The notes under the pieces: model-generated | Databases searched by the model: none | Seen by the model: only the letters and a program-made list of their open reading frames with translations | Told to the model about the DNA's origin: nothing | Translations under genes and position numbers: made by a program | Shown here: piece after piece, positions 63,856-64,000 of the stretch | Position numbering within the stretch: the stretch's first letter is position 1 | Layout: every line of letters begins with the position of its first letter | Source: Halobacillus litoralis | GTDB lineage: Bacteria; Bacillota; Bacilli; Bacillales; Halobacillaceae | Reading direction: 5' to 3' | Length of the DNA stretch: 64,000 nt | NCBI RefSeq assembly: GCF_004101865.1 | Contig: NZ_CP026118.1 | Coordinates: 3,365,001 to 3,429,000 of the forward strand

Positions 63856-64000
63856 CATGTTATAATAAGGATGTAAAATGAAAATATTGTTGATTTGTGA
63901 AACTGGTTTCTTCTATTCATATTAGTAGGAAAAAGTTGATAACAAATACTAAATGATATAAGATTGTAATGAGAATAAATTGAGAATGGTTCTTTGATCC

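Noticed and set aside
63966..63995. Fur-like half sites (GAGAAT twice) at the right window edge
   Set aside because: Only two hexamers at 5 of 6 bases without the 15-bp dyad; the gene behind them is outside the window.

Overview
This window is chromosomal DNA from a spore-forming Bacillaceae bacterium, most likely a salt-tolerant genus related to Halobacillus, Thalassobacillus or Virgibacillus (genus is inference). The evidence is gene order that follows Bacillus subtilis over long stretches (rapZ-yvcK-whiA-crh-clpP-tRNA-Arg; cggR-gapA-pgk-tpiA-gpmI-eno; secG-est-rnr-smpB-ssrA; fadM-fadN-fadA-fadE-yusI-gcvH-yusF-yusE-metNIQ). It is supported by Bacillus-type operators (CtsR, CggR, Fur, FadR), Crh, several small spore proteins, acidic proteins and a glycine-betaine-type binding protein. 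I saw no insertion sequence, prophage or CRISPR array.

Layout. 1-5.1 kb: end of rapZ, then yvcK, whiA, crh, convergent clpP, one tRNA-Arg and small thiol/hypothetical genes. 5.2-12.4 kb: the CggR-controlled lower-glycolysis operon. 12.4-13.8 kb: DUF218 and nitroreductase genes, convergent with a small membrane protein. 13.9-19.5 kb (minus strand): a fructose PTS operon fruR-fruK-fruA that runs into ptsH-ptsI. 19.7-25.5 kb: secG, est, rnr, smpB and tmRNA, with an acetyltransferase on the other strand. 25.7-31 kb: ypjP, murB, a DUF1540 protein, ilvD, a phosphatase and a VOC protein. 31.2-34.4 kb: a tiny zinc-ribbon gene and the glyoxylate shunt aceB-aceA. 34.5-41.5 kb: an HpaB-type monooxygenase, spore proteins on both strands, a Fur-controlled flavodoxin operon, a kinase-like gene, and a TrmB regulator divergent from an MFS exporter. 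41.7-47.1 kb: an orphan betaine-type binding protein, a MoxR/DUF58/membrane-protein operon, and an eRF1-like protein. 47.2-49.3 kb: a four-gene operon with a stand-alone cobalamin-binding domain carrying the CarH photoreceptor signature and a PAS-like/STAS protein. 49.6-50.4 kb: copZ and two coat proteins. 50.6-57.2 kb: proline dehydrogenase and the FadR-controlled beta-oxidation operon. 57.4-63.4 kb: the yusI-gcvH-yusF-yusE block, a redoxin, two complete S-box riboswitches, metNIQ and a CMD-family gene.

How it fits together. Carbon flow is the main theme: PTS uptake and HPr/Crh signalling, triose-phosphate glycolysis under CggR, fatty-acid degradation under FadR giving acetyl-CoA, and aceBA to salvage it. 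Proteostasis (ClpP, tmRNA/SmpB, RNase R), iron sparing (Fur-flavodoxin), methionine import (SAM riboswitch) and spore-specific proteins are interspersed.

Most worth follow-up: the putative cobalamin photosensor/STAS operon (47223-49309); the S-box riboswitch with no gene of its own (59912-60059) ahead of the metN riboswitch; a pair of related long palindromes (25515-25569 and 41530-41570); and repeated ATCTGTTAT motifs around the glyoxylate-shunt locus. Several genes under 60 codons are annotated from direct reading: a YtzI-like protein, a DUF1540 protein, a zinc ribbon, sspL and a 62-residue protein with an apparent ATT start.
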